37,270 bases of DNA from CAYVMD01 sp964452465. Lineage in GTDB: Bacteria; Armatimonadota; JACIXR01. The notes under the pieces were generated by a model. The model worked only from the letters and a program-made list of their open reading frames with translations, had not been told where the DNA came from and made no database searches. The position numbers and the translations under genes were made by a program. Location: positions 1-37,270 of the forward strand of contig CAYVMD010000019.1 of NCBI GenBank assembly GCA_964452465.1, read 5' to 3'. Shown here one piece after another: positions 7,969 to 16,800 of the stretch; the first letter of the stretch is position 1; each line of letters opens with the position of its first letter.

Positions 7969-8829
7969 TTACCTCAGCCCCAGGGAATAAGCCATTTTCT
8001 CCAATCTCTCTATCCTCTCCTCGATGGGAGGATGGGTGGAGAAGAGCCTGACCAGGAAATCGCCACCTCGTAGGGGGTTGACGATGAAGAGATGGGCGGT
8101 ATTGTGGGAAGCAGGCAGGGGAACCCTTTGAGAAGCCAATTGGAGCTTCTGGAGGGCGCTGGCAAGATAGAGGGGATTGCCCGCCAATTTGCCCCCTCCC
8201 TCGTCGGCGGCATACTCCCGAGCACGGGAGATCGCCAACTGCACGATCGTCGCTGCTATGGGACCCAGGATAACCAGGGCTAAAAGCCCAATCGCCTGAA
8301 GGGGGTTCCTTTCCCTGTCACCCCCACCCATGAGTCCGACCCAGAAGAGTATGCGGGCTATAATCATGATCGCTCCCGCTATAGTGGCAGCGACGACGGA
8401 GACGAGGGTATCGCGATGCTTGATGTGGGAGATCTCGTGGGCTAAAACCCCCTTTATCTCCTGAGGGGTGAGGATTTGAAGAAGACCCGCGGTTATCGCC
8501 ACCGCTGAATGCTGGGGATTTCTCCCTGTGGCGAAGGCATTGGGGGAATTGTGAGGGATGATATAAACGCGAGGAGTAGGGATGTTGGCGTTGGCGGAGA
8601 GTTCTTCCACGATGGGGTAAAGGAGACGCCCCACCTCGCTCTCCGCTGGAACCTCCTGCGCTCCGTACATGCTGAGGACTATTTTGTCGGAGAAGTAATA
8701 GGCAAGAAAGTTCATAATGGAAGCAAGGATGAAGGCAACTACCATCCCATCCGTGCCCCAATAGCTTCCTATGCCCACGAAGATGAGTATGAGTAGCAAC
8801 ATTAAGACAAAGGTCTTAAAATTGTTCAT
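7969..8829 (-). CDS. htpX: HtpX-like membrane zinc metalloprotease
   Basis: A 286-residue M48-family protease for membrane-protein quality control. Two N-terminal helices (about 7-22 and 28-47) precede the zinc motif HEISH (H131, E132, H135) in VLAHEISHIKHRD. Two more helices follow (about 145-168 and 180-200), then AREYAADE, which supplies the third zinc ligand. Length and order match HtpX. GGAGGT lies about six bases before the ATG, and a strong promoter places the transcription start about 17 bases upstream. It is the first gene of the minus-strand run ending at 2807 and is divergent from the glycosidase. Confidence 0.95.
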   Translation of the reverse strand: MNNFKTFVLMLLLILIFVGIGSYWGTDGMVVAFILASIMNFLAYYFSDKIVLSMYGAQEVPAESEVGRLLYPIVEELSANANIPTPRVYIIPHNSPNAFATGRNPQHSAVAITAGLLQILTPQEIKGVLAHEISHIKHRDTLVSVVAATIAGAIMIIARILFWVGLMGGGDRERNPLQAIGLLALVILGPIAATIVQLAISRAREYAADEGGGKLAGNPLYLASALQKLQLASQRVPLPASHNTAHLFIVNPLRGGDFLVRLFSTHPPIEERIERLEKMAYSLGLR

Positions 8830-8852
8830 TCAAAACACCTCCATTTTTATAA

Positions 8853-8881
8853 ATTATACCCCTTCCCTGCTCTTTTGACAA
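8853..8881 (-). promoter_or_regulatory. Promoter of htpX
   Basis: On the minus strand, TTGTCA (8881-8876) is followed by a 17-bp spacer and a perfect TATAAT (8858-8853). The -35 box lies within the palindrome-like TTGACAA that also supplies the -35 of the divergent glycosidase promoter. Confidence 0.85.
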
Positions 8882-8903
8882 CGAAAAGCAGGGAATCTAA
8901 AAT
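8875..8903 (+). promoter_or_regulatory. Promoter of the glycosidase gene
   Basis: On the plus strand, a perfect TTGACA (8875-8880) is followed by a 17-bp spacer and TAAAAT (8898-8903, five of six). The expected start of transcription is about 8910, downstream of the ATG at 8902 and about four bases before the ATG at 8914. This decides the start codon and points to a leaderless message. Confidence 0.8.
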
Positions 8904-8913
8904 GACGCCAAGG

Positions 8914-10749
8914 ATGAAGAAAGGGAGGCTTTTAATCTTCTGCCTTTCCTTCCTCCTTTGGGGAGGGATCAGCCTCTCCCAGGAGGTAAAAGGGTGGCGC
9001 TGGCATCCCCAAGATGACCCCGCCTTTGCCTTTCCTTCTTCCTCCGATGAAGGGTGGAAAGAGGTCGAAGTGGGGTATAAATGGAGGATGGGAGAGCGGA
9101 CGAGGTGCTGGTTGAGGAGTTGGGTGAAGATACCCGAGATGATAGACGGCGAATCGCCCCAGGGAAAGCCGGTGGCCATCTACATATCGGCGGGAGAAGG
9201 AGGGGAAATATATCTGGATGGAAAACTCCAATCTCGCTATGATAACGACCACCCCGGCGCCTGTCTCCTCTCAAAGAGTGCAAGGGTGGGAGAGGAACAT
9301 TGTCTGGCGATAAGGGTCTTTGGACCCACCTCGGGCGAGAAAGAAATGGGATTCGACCAGGCGGAATGGAAGATCCTTCCCGAGAAGAAGGCGAGGGAAC
9401 CTTTGCTAATTTGGGTGAGATGCTCGAGGAAAGTGGGAATCCTGCCTTCCCCTTTGGCGGGCATATCGCAAGGGGGAGGAATGGCGGATTACAAAGATGA
9501 AACAGCAAACCTCCTCGCCCAACTTCGCCCCCGCTGGTTCAGGATGGATAACATGTTGACGAGCGTGGTGAGGATGGAGGGGGGAAGGTTGATCTATGAT
9601 TGGAGCGATTTCGACAAGCGCATAGATTTTATATTTAAGACGGGGGCGGAACCCATAGTTTGCTTGTCCTACATGCCCATCCCCTTCGACGCCGTGCCCG
9701 ATCCCGATCGGCACAGCGCTCCCAAGGATTATTCCCTCTGGGAGGACCTTTGCTACAAGGCAGCGACGCGTTGCATAGAGAGGGGAAAGAGGGTGAGGTA
9801 TTGGGAAGTTTGGAATGAAGCAAACGCGGGATGGCTCAAGCCGCGTCCCGGGGAAACTCCCCTAAAATCCTATCTTAAGCTTTACACCGCCTCCGCACGG
9901 GGGATCAAGAGGGCGGATCCCAACGCTTGGATCGGCGGACCTTGCAACGCCTCCGGCCCCTGGAATACCTCCCCCGAGCATCCCTACTGCGTGAACGGGG
10001 AGACCTTCATGAAGGGCTTGATAGAATATTGTGATAAGACCGGCGTTCCCCTGGACTTCATCACTTGGCACGAATATTTCCATCCCCCTCAGGTCTTTAG
10101 GGAGGAGATGGAACAGACACTAAAGTATCTGGATGAACATCCCAAAGTGAAGAGGAAAATCAAGGGCTTTTTCCTGACGGAGTTCAACTATGCCTGGTGG
10201 CACGATTGGGCGCAGGACAACGAAATAGGGGCAAGTTGGGTGGCGAACAATGTGATCCGTTCCGCCATACCAGCGGGCATAACGGGGATATGCTTCTTCT
10301 TCGCCAAGGACGGGAATGTGGACTTTCAGGGCAATTGGGGGTTATTGAGGGGGGATAATAAGCCGAAGCCGGTCTACCATGTGTATAAGCTCTTCAGGGA
10401 GATGTCTCCCCAGCGGTTGGAATTAAGGGGAGAGGATGAGGAGATAACGGGGATCGCTTCCCTGGACGAGAGGGAAAAGAGGCTCACCATCCTGCTTGTT
10501 CATTTCGCCGAGCGCTACGGCATAAGGCGAGAAGTGAAGTTAGTGGTGGAGGATCTGCCCCCTTGGCTAAAGGGGGGAAGATGGCGGAGGTACTTAGTGG
10601 ATGCGACGCATAGCAACATCTTCCACGATGAGGAGAAGGGAAGCACCCTCCAATGCGTGGAGGAAGGAAACATAGGGACAGTGAAAAGCAAGGTCTTCCA
10701 ATTTACCCTTCTCCCAAATAGCGTGACCTTCTTAGAGCTCCACCCCTAA
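8914..10749 (+). CDS. Secreted clan GH-A glycoside hydrolase (GH39-like)
   Basis: A 611-residue secreted retaining glycosidase (numbering from the ATG at 8914). Residues 1-22 are a signal peptide (KK, hydrophobic core, then SLSQE). A beta-sandwich, galactose-binding-like region with EIYLDGKL spans about 40-155. The (beta/alpha)8 barrel has the acid/base Glu in WEVWNEAN (E302) and the nucleophile Glu in FFLTEFNYAWW (E423); a beta-rich tail closes the protein. GH39-type relatives include beta-xylosidases, but the substrate is not determined. The frame could open at TTG 8875 or ATG 8902, but the promoter overlaps both. The 3' end overlaps the convergent URO-D gene by 18 bp. Confidence 0.8.
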   Translation: MKKGRLLIFCLSFLLWGGISLSQEVKGWRWHPQDDPAFAFPSSSDEGWKEVEVGYKWRMGERTRCWLRSWVKIPEMIDGESPQGKPVAIYISAGEGGEIYLDGKLQSRYDNDHPGACLLSKSARVGEEHCLAIRVFGPTSGEKEMGFDQAEWKILPEKKAREPLLIWVRCSRKVGILPSPLAGISQGGGMADYKDETANLLAQLRPRWFRMDNMLTSVVRMEGGRLIYDWSDFDKRIDFIFKTGAEPIVCLSYMPIPFDAVPDPDRHSAPKDYSLWEDLCYKAATRCIERGKRVRYWEVWNEANAGWLKPRPGETPLKSYLKLYTASARGIKRADPNAWIGGPCNASGPWNTSPEHPYCVNGETFMKGLIEYCDKTGVPLDFITWHEYFHPPQVFREEMEQTLKYLDEHPKVKRKIKGFFLTEFNYAWWHDWAQDNEIGASWVANNVIRSAIPAGITGICFFFAKDGNVDFQGNWGLLRGDNKPKPVYHVYKLFREMSPQRLELRGEDEEITGIASLDEREKRLTILLVHFAERYGIRREVKLVVEDLPPWLKGGRWRRYLVDATHSNIFHDEEKGSTLQCVEEGNIGTVKSKVFQFTLLPNSVTFLELHP

Positions 10750-11814
10750 GATTTCCTCCACATCCTCCCGGGTAACATCTCCGAATTTATCGATGAAGAC
10801 GAAGAGGGGAAGGGAATTGCCGTGTTCCAGGACATATTGGAGGTATTCCTTAGTGGAGGAGAAACTGGCTACCCTCCCGCAACCGCCGATACGAGGGACG
10901 AGGAGGCACTTCCCACCCAACTTCTCCACTATCTGGGGAAAACTCGTCTCGGTAACGCCGAAATCCACTCCCCTCAATCCCTCTATCTTTCCTATGTTCT
11001 CGTAATTGAAGGAGAAATTGCCACAAGAGTGGATGTGCAATCCGCCGAAGGCTTTCGCTATCCTTTCATTATAGGGGATGGCGAATTCCTCATAGAGATG
11101 AGGGGAGACGACCGCCACAAGATCCTCGCTTATCGATAATCCATAACCGTCGGGCACCCAAACGCCGGGACAATGATTGGGAACGAACTCCCCGCACAAC
11201 TCCCTTTGCATGGGGACGAAATCGATTATTAGATCGGTGACCATATCAAGGAGGGTATGCACCGCCTCGGGCGCCTCGTACATGGCGGTGAGGAAAGAAG
11301 AATACTCCCAAATAAGGGAAGCTGTATCTAAGGGACCCTGGATGTCGGTCACCCTTATCGGTATCTGGTCGTTCGTCTTTTCCACCATGAATTTGGTCAA
11401 TTCAAGCACATCCTTTAACTTTCCCCCCACTGGCTCGGGCTCCTTGAGTTTATATACATCCTCGGGGGAGAAGACGATGGGCTTGGTCCAGGGCTGTTCG
11501 TTCTCGGGGTAAATGAGTTCACAGCCGAAGGCGGAGGCAAGGACGCCCGTCCCCAGATAGGGGAAGAGGTTGGGAATATAATCGTCTTTAACGGTGCTGT
11601 GAAGTTTAATGGAATAGAGTTGCTGTTTGAGCATTATATCCCAATCGAAGAAGAACTCCCGGGTGGTGGCGGGGGGAGGTCTATCTGGGTCCTCCTCGCT
11701 TACGGTTTCGAATCCCTGAAGCATAAAACCGCACCGTCCTACATCCTCCAAATCCCAAAGTTTGGTTAGGAACTCCTTTCGTCTTTCTATCTCATCCTCA
11801 GAGAACCACTTCAT
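10732..11814 (-). CDS. Uroporphyrinogen decarboxylase-family protein, probable corrinoid-dependent methyltransferase type
   Basis: A 360-residue URO-D-fold protein. True HemE enzymes carry an N-terminal RPP/PVW..RQAGR motif, which is absent here. Instead there is HIHSCGN with H262 and C264, plus C303, which resembles the zinc site (His-x-Cys...Cys) of MtaA/MtbA-type methylcobalamin methyltransferases. Many such paralogues of unknown substrate occur in Armatimonadota-like genomes. Its start overlaps the rdgB stop by 4 bp (ATGA), so it is translated as the last gene of the glmU-prs-pth-pgm-rdgB series. No corrinoid-binding protein or partner methyltransferase lies nearby. Confidence 0.72.
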   Translation of the reverse strand: MKWFSEDEIERRKEFLTKLWDLEDVGRCGFMLQGFETVSEEDPDRPPPATTREFFFDWDIMLKQQLYSIKLHSTVKDDYIPNLFPYLGTGVLASAFGCELIYPENEQPWTKPIVFSPEDVYKLKEPEPVGGKLKDVLELTKFMVEKTNDQIPIRVTDIQGPLDTASLIWEYSSFLTAMYEAPEAVHTLLDMVTDLIIDFVPMQRELCGEFVPNHCPGVWVPDGYGLSISEDLVAVVSPHLYEEFAIPYNERIAKAFGGLHIHSCGNFSFNYENIGKIEGLRGVDFGVTETSFPQIVEKLGGKCLLVPRIGGCGRVASFSSTKEYLQYVLEHGNSLPLFVFIDKFGDVTREDVEEILGVEL

Positions 11815-12404
11815 CCTTGTCCTCCTTTCTTTTCTAAAAATTCCCTCAGTTTATCCTTCGCCACTGCCAAAGCGCGGGCGCGATGGCTGACTTGATTCTT
11901 CTCCTCGAGGGAGAGTTCCGCCATGGTTTTGCCCTTCTCCGGCAGGAAGAAGATGGGATCGTAGCCGAAGCCGTTGCTACCCCTGGGCTCGTAGGCTATG
12001 TATCCCCTCACGCTTCCCTCCGCCCTCTCCACCCAACCATCGGGCGAAACGATGGCTATAACACAACGGAATAGAGCCTTCCTGCCCTCCCATTCCTTAT
12101 CCTTGAGCATATCCAAAATCTTGGCGATCCTCTCCTCATCGCTATCCCCTATCCGATTGGAAAAGACACCGGGGAAGCCATCCAGAGCTTCCACCTCCAA
12201 GCCAGAATCATCGGCGAGGGCTAATTCCCCCCATCTGGACGACGCTGACTCCGCTTTGCCTAGGGCATTCTCCCAGTAATCCTTGCCCTCTTCAACATCT
12301 AAGGGAGCAGGGAGGGGGATTATCTCCAAGGGCAAGTCCTCCAAATGTGCCTTGATTTCCCTAAATTTGCCTTGGTTGAAGGTAGCGATTATCAACTTTC
12401 TCAA
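11811..12404 (-). CDS. rdgB: XTP/dITP diphosphatase (RdgB/HAM1)
   Basis: A 197-residue pyrophosphatase that hydrolyses non-canonical purine triphosphates (XTP, dITP, ITP) to monophosphates and so protects DNA and RNA. The family signatures are complete: TFNQGKFREI at 8-17, the metal and base-binding DDSGLEVEALDGFPGVFSNR from about residue 65, and FGYDPIFF near 146-153. Length is normal. It overlaps the phosphohexomutase stop and the URO-D start by 4 bp each (ATGA). Confidence 0.95.
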   Translation of the reverse strand: MRKLIIATFNQGKFREIKAHLEDLPLEIIPLPAPLDVEEGKDYWENALGKAESASSRWGELALADDSGLEVEALDGFPGVFSNRIGDSDEERIAKILDMLKDKEWEGRKALFRCVIAIVSPDGWVERAEGSVRGYIAYEPRGSNGFGYDPIFFLPEKGKTMAELSLEEKNQVSHRARALAVAKDKLREFLEKKGGQG

Positions 12405-13813
12405 GAAAGGTCCCTCGCCTTTTCTAAGAGACGGGAGATGTTTTCCCTCAGGTAGGAAAGCCTCCCCTCCGATTTGGCCTCAAGATAGCACCTCACCAAG
12501 GGCTCTGTCCCCGAGGGACGCACCAGGAGCCAGGAATCGTCCTCGAATACGAATTTCAACCCATCCCCCTCCCTTATTTCGATTAGGTTATACTCCCAGG
12601 TGGAGGAGAGCTTTTCCTTTAGGTAGGAGAGCAAAGCGGACCTATTTCCCGCGAAGGGGATATCGAGGCGCGCGAAGTAGAAGGTGCCAACCGTTTCGTA
12701 TATTTGCCTCATGATTTCCCTTAAGGGAACGCCCCATTTAGCACGTGCCTCGCAAAGGAGAAGGCAAGCCAAAATGCCGTCCTTCTCCGGGATGTGCCCC
12801 CTCATGCTCATTCCTCCCGATTCCTCTCCTCCGATCAAGGCGTTTTCCTCCTTCAAGGCTTGTCCTACGAATTTAAACCCCACGGGGACTTCCTTAACCG
12901 GCAACCCATAATGCCTCGCCAAGGCATCCAGGAGATGGGTGGTGGCGATGCTCCTCACCACTAGTCCCCTCTTCCCCCTTTCCTCCACCAGGTATTTCAA
13001 CATTATGGCGAGGACCTCATTGGGAGTGACGAAGGAACCATCCTCGTCCAGGACGCCGAACCTGTCCGCATCGCCATCGGTAGATAACCCAAGTTTCCTC
13101 CCCTCCCTTACCACCAACTCCCTAAGGTCCTTCAATTCCTCCTCCGAGGGATCGGGTAGCCCCCCACCGAAGAGGGGATTTCTTTCGTTGTGTATCACCG
13201 CTACATCCCAACCCGCTTCCCTTAAAAGTTCCTCCAAATATCCCCTGCCACTGGCGTAGAGGGGGTCGTAGGCTACGGGCAGGGGATTATGACGCAAAAC
13301 GGAAAAATCTATGAGAGTTTGGATGTGTTCCTTATAGGCGGGGAAGGGATCGAAGACGGTGATCTCTCTTTCATCTCCATTCGTTGCATTTCCCCCTTCC
13401 TTCTGGACCTCTTCTATTAACTCCTCTATCCTCTCCGTAACATCGGAGAGGGCGGGGTGAAGGTACTCGGGTATGAATTTTATCCCGGAATAAATAGGGG
13501 GATTGTGGCTGGCTGTTATCATGATCGCTCCGCCCGCTCCCAGGTATTTAATGGAGAAGGCAACGAAGGGGGTAGGGAGATCCCTATTCGTCATATAGAC
13601 CTTTATCCCTTCCTCGGTGAGGATCCGAGCCACCTCCTGGGCGAACTCAGGGGAAAGGAAACGGGCATCATAGCCTACCACCGCCCCTCTTGAGGCGGTA
13701 TTCCTTTCCTTCATGAGGCGAGCGATCGCCTTAGCCACGATGGAAAGGTTGGAGAAGGTGAACTCCTTAGCGATGACAGCGCGCCAGCCATCGGTTCCGA
13801 ATCTTATATGCAT
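12401..13813 (-). CDS. Alpha-D-phosphohexomutase (phosphoglucomutase/phosphomannomutase family)
   Basis: A 470-residue mutase that interconverts hexose-6- and hexose-1-phosphates through a phosphoserine. The phosphoserine loop is TASHNPP with S102, the metal loop is DGDADR with D246, D248 and D250, the sugar loop is GGEESGGM, and the C-terminal phosphate-binding loop is RPSGTEPLVR. It starts GTDGWRAV, as in the phosphoglucomutase/phosphomannomutase branch, not GlmM (which has GTDGIRG), so glucose- or mannose-phosphate is more likely than glucosamine-phosphate. AAAGGAGG is seven bases before the ATG. It lies 20 bp after pth. Confidence 0.88.
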   Translation of the reverse strand: MHIRFGTDGWRAVIAKEFTFSNLSIVAKAIARLMKERNTASRGAVVGYDARFLSPEFAQEVARILTEEGIKVYMTNRDLPTPFVAFSIKYLGAGGAIMITASHNPPIYSGIKFIPEYLHPALSDVTERIEELIEEVQKEGGNATNGDEREITVFDPFPAYKEHIQTLIDFSVLRHNPLPVAYDPLYASGRGYLEELLREAGWDVAVIHNERNPLFGGGLPDPSEEELKDLRELVVREGRKLGLSTDGDADRFGVLDEDGSFVTPNEVLAIMLKYLVEERGKRGLVVRSIATTHLLDALARHYGLPVKEVPVGFKFVGQALKEENALIGGEESGGMSMRGHIPEKDGILACLLLCEARAKWGVPLREIMRQIYETVGTFYFARLDIPFAGNRSALLSYLKEKLSSTWEYNLIEIREGDGLKFVFEDDSWLLVRPSGTEPLVRCYLEAKSEGRLSYLRENISRLLEKARDLS

Positions 13814-13833
13814 CTCCTGCCTCCTTTATGTTA

Positions 13834-14400
13834 CTAATCAATTACGAGGGAATTGAATTTGCTCATCGCCCTATCCAATCCCTCTTGAAGAATGCATTCT
13901 ATGGCGTCACAGGTTAATTCCAAGACCTTCTTCAGGATTTCCTCCTCCTGGGGGGTAAATTCGCCCAGGACATATTCCACAAGGTCGTTTATCTCGCCCC
14001 CTCCGATTCCGATGCGGAGTCGAGGAAAGCCCATCGTGCCCAGTTCGTTTATTATGGAACGAAGCCCGTTATGCCCTCCATCGGAACCGCCTTTTCTTAT
14101 GCGGATCCTCCCCAGGGGAAGCGCTACATCATCGCACACTACTAACATCTGCTGGGAAGAGAGGGAAAGCTTTTGAAGGAGGGCTTTCGCGGACTTCCCA
14201 CTGAGGTTCATAAATGTATAAGGTTTGGCGAGAACAACCTCGTTTTGGGCTACCCTGCTGTGTCCCATCTTCTTCTGAAATTTCAAACCCTTCCTTTTAG
14301 CAAATAGGGAGACCACTCTAAAGCCCACATTGTGGCGCGTGTTTTTGTATATCTGCCCTGGATTGCCCAGTCCCAGGATGAGTTTTATCCCTTCCGCCAT
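13834..14400 (-). CDS. pth: Peptidyl-tRNA hydrolase
   Basis: A 188-residue enzyme that releases peptidyl groups from tRNA dropped by stalled ribosomes. The fold starts LGLGNPGQIYKNTRHNVGF with catalytic H23. N-terminal contacts (KPYTFMNLSG) and the D-containing VVCDDVALPLGRIRIRKGG segment follow, then GGHNGLRSI. Length is normal. It follows prs by 7 bp, and the order glmU-prs-pth is conserved in many bacteria. Confidence 0.96.
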   Translation of the reverse strand: MAEGIKLILGLGNPGQIYKNTRHNVGFRVVSLFAKRKGLKFQKKMGHSRVAQNEVVLAKPYTFMNLSGKSAKALLQKLSLSSQQMLVVCDDVALPLGRIRIRKGGSDGGHNGLRSIINELGTMGFPRLRIGIGGGEINDLVEYVLGEFTPQEEEILKKVLELTCDAIECILQEGLDRAMSKFNSLVID

Positions 14401-14407
14401 AAGATTT

Positions 14408-15373
14408 TCAGTATTCTATCCTCTTTTGGGGCACCCTCCTGAAAAGAACGCTCACAGACTGTTCCTTATGGATCCTGGCGATAGCCTCCGCAAGAAGTTC
14501 TGCAACGGATAGGACCCTTATTTTAGGGCTTTGTTTATTGCCCAGGGGGATCGTATTGGTAACGAAAAGCTCCTCAATGGGACTTGCCTCGATCCTTTTC
14601 ACCGCATCGCCCGATAATACGGGATGAGTGCAACATCCAAAAACTTTAACTGCTCCTCTTTCCAAGATGGCCTCCGCACCTTTCACAAGGGAACCTCCCG
14701 TATCCACTATATCATCCACGAGGATAGCTATTTTCCCTTCTACATCTCCTATTATTTCCATAATCTCGCTTATATTGGGCTGGGGACGCCTCTTGGTGAT
14801 GATGGCAAGAGGAGCGTGGAGGAGTTCAGCAAATGCCCGCGCCCTTGCTACTCCCCCTACATCAGGGGACACAACCACCACCTTCTCATCGGAAAGCCCC
14901 ACCGAACGGCAGTAATCCGCTAATATGGGAATGGCGGTCAACTGATCCACAGGGCAGTTGAAGAAACCCTGAATCTGGTCCGCGTGAAGGTCTATCGTGA
15001 GCACTCTATCCGCGCCCGCTACGCTGATCAGATCGGCAACCAATTTAGCGCTTATAGGTTCACGAGGTCTAACTTTTTTCTCCTGCCTCCCGTAGCCGTA
15101 ATAAGGAATTACGGCGGTTATCCTACGTGCAGAGGCACGCTTAAAGGCATCTATGAGGAGGAGAAGCTCCATCAGGTTATCGTTAACAGGATGGCAAGTA
15201 GGCTGAATTACGAACACATCGGTCCCCCTTACTGATTCGTCTATCTTTATCTTTATTTCCCCATCAGCGAATCTCCCAACTTCCCCTTTCACCAAGGAGA
15301 CCCCCAGAAAATGTGCTACATCGTAGGCTAATTGAGGATTAGCGTTGCCGGTGAATATTCGTAAATCGTTCAT
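14408..15373 (-). CDS. prs: Ribose-phosphate pyrophosphokinase
   Basis: A 321-residue enzyme making PRPP from ribose-5-phosphate and ATP for purine, pyrimidine, histidine and NAD synthesis. It shows RQEKKVRPREPISAK (flexible catalytic loop), DLHADQIQGFF, VVSPDVGGVARARAFA and the PRPP loop ILVDDIVDTGGSL. Length is normal. Its ATG overlaps the glmU stop (ATGA), with GAGGAGG just upstream. Its product feeds HisG, encoded a few kilobases away in another operon. Confidence 0.97.
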   Translation of the reverse strand: MNDLRIFTGNANPQLAYDVAHFLGVSLVKGEVGRFADGEIKIKIDESVRGTDVFVIQPTCHPVNDNLMELLLLIDAFKRASARRITAVIPYYGYGRQEKKVRPREPISAKLVADLISVAGADRVLTIDLHADQIQGFFNCPVDQLTAIPILADYCRSVGLSDEKVVVVSPDVGGVARARAFAELLHAPLAIITKRRPQPNISEIMEIIGDVEGKIAILVDDIVDTGGSLVKGAEAILERGAVKVFGCCTHPVLSGDAVKRIEASPIEELFVTNTIPLGNKQSPKIRVLSVAELLAEAIARIHKEQSVSVLFRRVPQKRIEY

Positions 15374-16776
15374 TTGGCATCCTCCTCTCTTTTTTTCCTG
15401 GCTTTTCTCTTTTTAACCCATTCTTCCTTGTTCTCCTGGCGTTCCCTCGCGATACCAAGAGCGTAGGGGGGAACGTTCTTCGTGATAACCGAACCGGCAG
15501 CAATGTATGCTTTATCTCCTATTTCCACCGGAGCTACCAGTATGGCATCGGAGCCGACGAATACCTCTTTGCCAATGGTCGTTTTATTCTTCTTTTCCCC
15601 GTCGAAGTTGCAGGTAATGGTCCCAGCACCTATGTTCGTCCTTTCCCCCACGAAAGCATCACCAAGGTAGGCGAGGTGCATAGCTTTGACCCCGCTCTCC
15701 AAGATGCTGTTCTTCACCTCCACGAAATCACCTATCTGCACTCCCTCTTTCAGAACCGTTCCCGGTCTTATATGAGCGAAGGGACCTATAGAACAATTTT
15801 TCCCTATCTTGGAATCCCTTATGAAAGACGCCACCACCTTGGATTCTTCGCCTATCTCGCTGTTCTCTATATAGGCAAATGGTCCTATCTCGCAGGAGGA
15901 AGCGATTTTCGTCCTCCCCTTTATGAAGGTGAAGGGGTGGATGATCGTATCCTGCCCTATCTCCGCCGATGCTTCTATGAAGGTGCTATCGGGCTCTATA
16001 ATGGTGACACCTTCCCTCATTAAAGACTCAAGGATATTTCTCCTCATGAGCCTACCCACCTCCATCAAATCTTTTCTATCGTTGATCCCCTTAGCCATCC
16101 AATTTTCAGGAGCTTTCACCGCCTGAGTATTATGTCCATCCTTGTAGAGGAGCTCCACCACATCAGTGAGGTAATATTCCCTTTGAGGGTTGTCCCTGTT
16201 CAACCTATCCAAATAAGAGAAGACGAGGGGAAGGGAGAAGAGATAAACGCCCGCGTTTACCTCTTCAATTTCCTTTACCTCTGGAGGGATAAGCTCCCTT
16301 CCTCGAGGCTCGAATATATGGGCAACCTTTCCCTCTTTATCCTTTATTATTTTCCCATAAGGATGGTCGGGGAGATCAGCGGTTAGGAGGGTACACTGGG
16401 CGTTCGTGCGAAGATGGTGCTCCAACATTTGGGAAATGACCTCGGGAGGAACAAGGGTTACATCTCCATAGACAACAAGGGCAGTGCCCTGGAAATCCTT
16501 GAGGTGTTCCTTGGTGACGCGCAGGGCATCTCCCGTCCCCTGAGGTTTTTTCTGCTCCACATACTCAACATCGTCACCTAACGCCTCTCTGATCTTTTCT
16601 CCTTTCCACCCAATCACCACGATTACCCTTTGGAAGCCCGCCTTTCGGCAGTTATCGATGATGTGGGAAATAACAGGTTTTCCCATAAGGAGGTGGAGGG
16701 CTTTAGGTTTTTCGCTCTTCATCCTGGTGCTCTTCCCCGCAGAGAGAATGATCGCTACTTTATCCATCCTTTCCAT
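15370..16776 (-). CDS. glmU: Bifunctional N-acetylglucosamine-1-phosphate uridylyltransferase / glucosamine-1-phosphate acetyltransferase
   Basis: A 468-residue enzyme making UDP-GlcNAc for peptidoglycan and glycolipids. The N-terminal pyrophosphorylase half has LSAGKSTRMKSEKPKALH (usually LAAGKGTRM), QGTGDALR, VVYGDVTL and NAGVYLF. The C-terminal half is a left-handed beta-helix with HLAYLGDAFVGERTNIGAGT and a basic tail. The open frame extends upstream into tRNA-Gln, so the start must be one of the ATGs at 16776 or 16767. I chose 16776 because AGGAAG lies four bases before it, while the second has its purine run directly abutting the ATG. It begins 24 bp after the tRNA and is probably on the same transcript. 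Confidence 0.95.
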   Translation of the reverse strand: MERMDKVAIILSAGKSTRMKSEKPKALHLLMGKPVISHIIDNCRKAGFQRVIVVIGWKGEKIREALGDDVEYVEQKKPQGTGDALRVTKEHLKDFQGTALVVYGDVTLVPPEVISQMLEHHLRTNAQCTLLTADLPDHPYGKIIKDKEGKVAHIFEPRGRELIPPEVKEIEEVNAGVYLFSLPLVFSYLDRLNRDNPQREYYLTDVVELLYKDGHNTQAVKAPENWMAKGINDRKDLMEVGRLMRRNILESLMREGVTIIEPDSTFIEASAEIGQDTIIHPFTFIKGRTKIASSCEIGPFAYIENSEIGEESKVVASFIRDSKIGKNCSIGPFAHIRPGTVLKEGVQIGDFVEVKNSILESGVKAMHLAYLGDAFVGERTNIGAGTITCNFDGEKKNKTTIGKEVFVGSDAILVAPVEIGDKAYIAAGSVITKNVPPYALGIARERQENKEEWVKKRKARKKREEDAK

Positions 16777-16800
16777 CCCCCTTCCTATTGTTGAGGTGGT

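Noticed and set aside
8875..8913. Upstream starts TTG 8875 or ATG 8902 for the glycosidase
   Set aside because: Both lie within the -35/-10 promoter sequence, and both add residues before an otherwise normal signal peptide.
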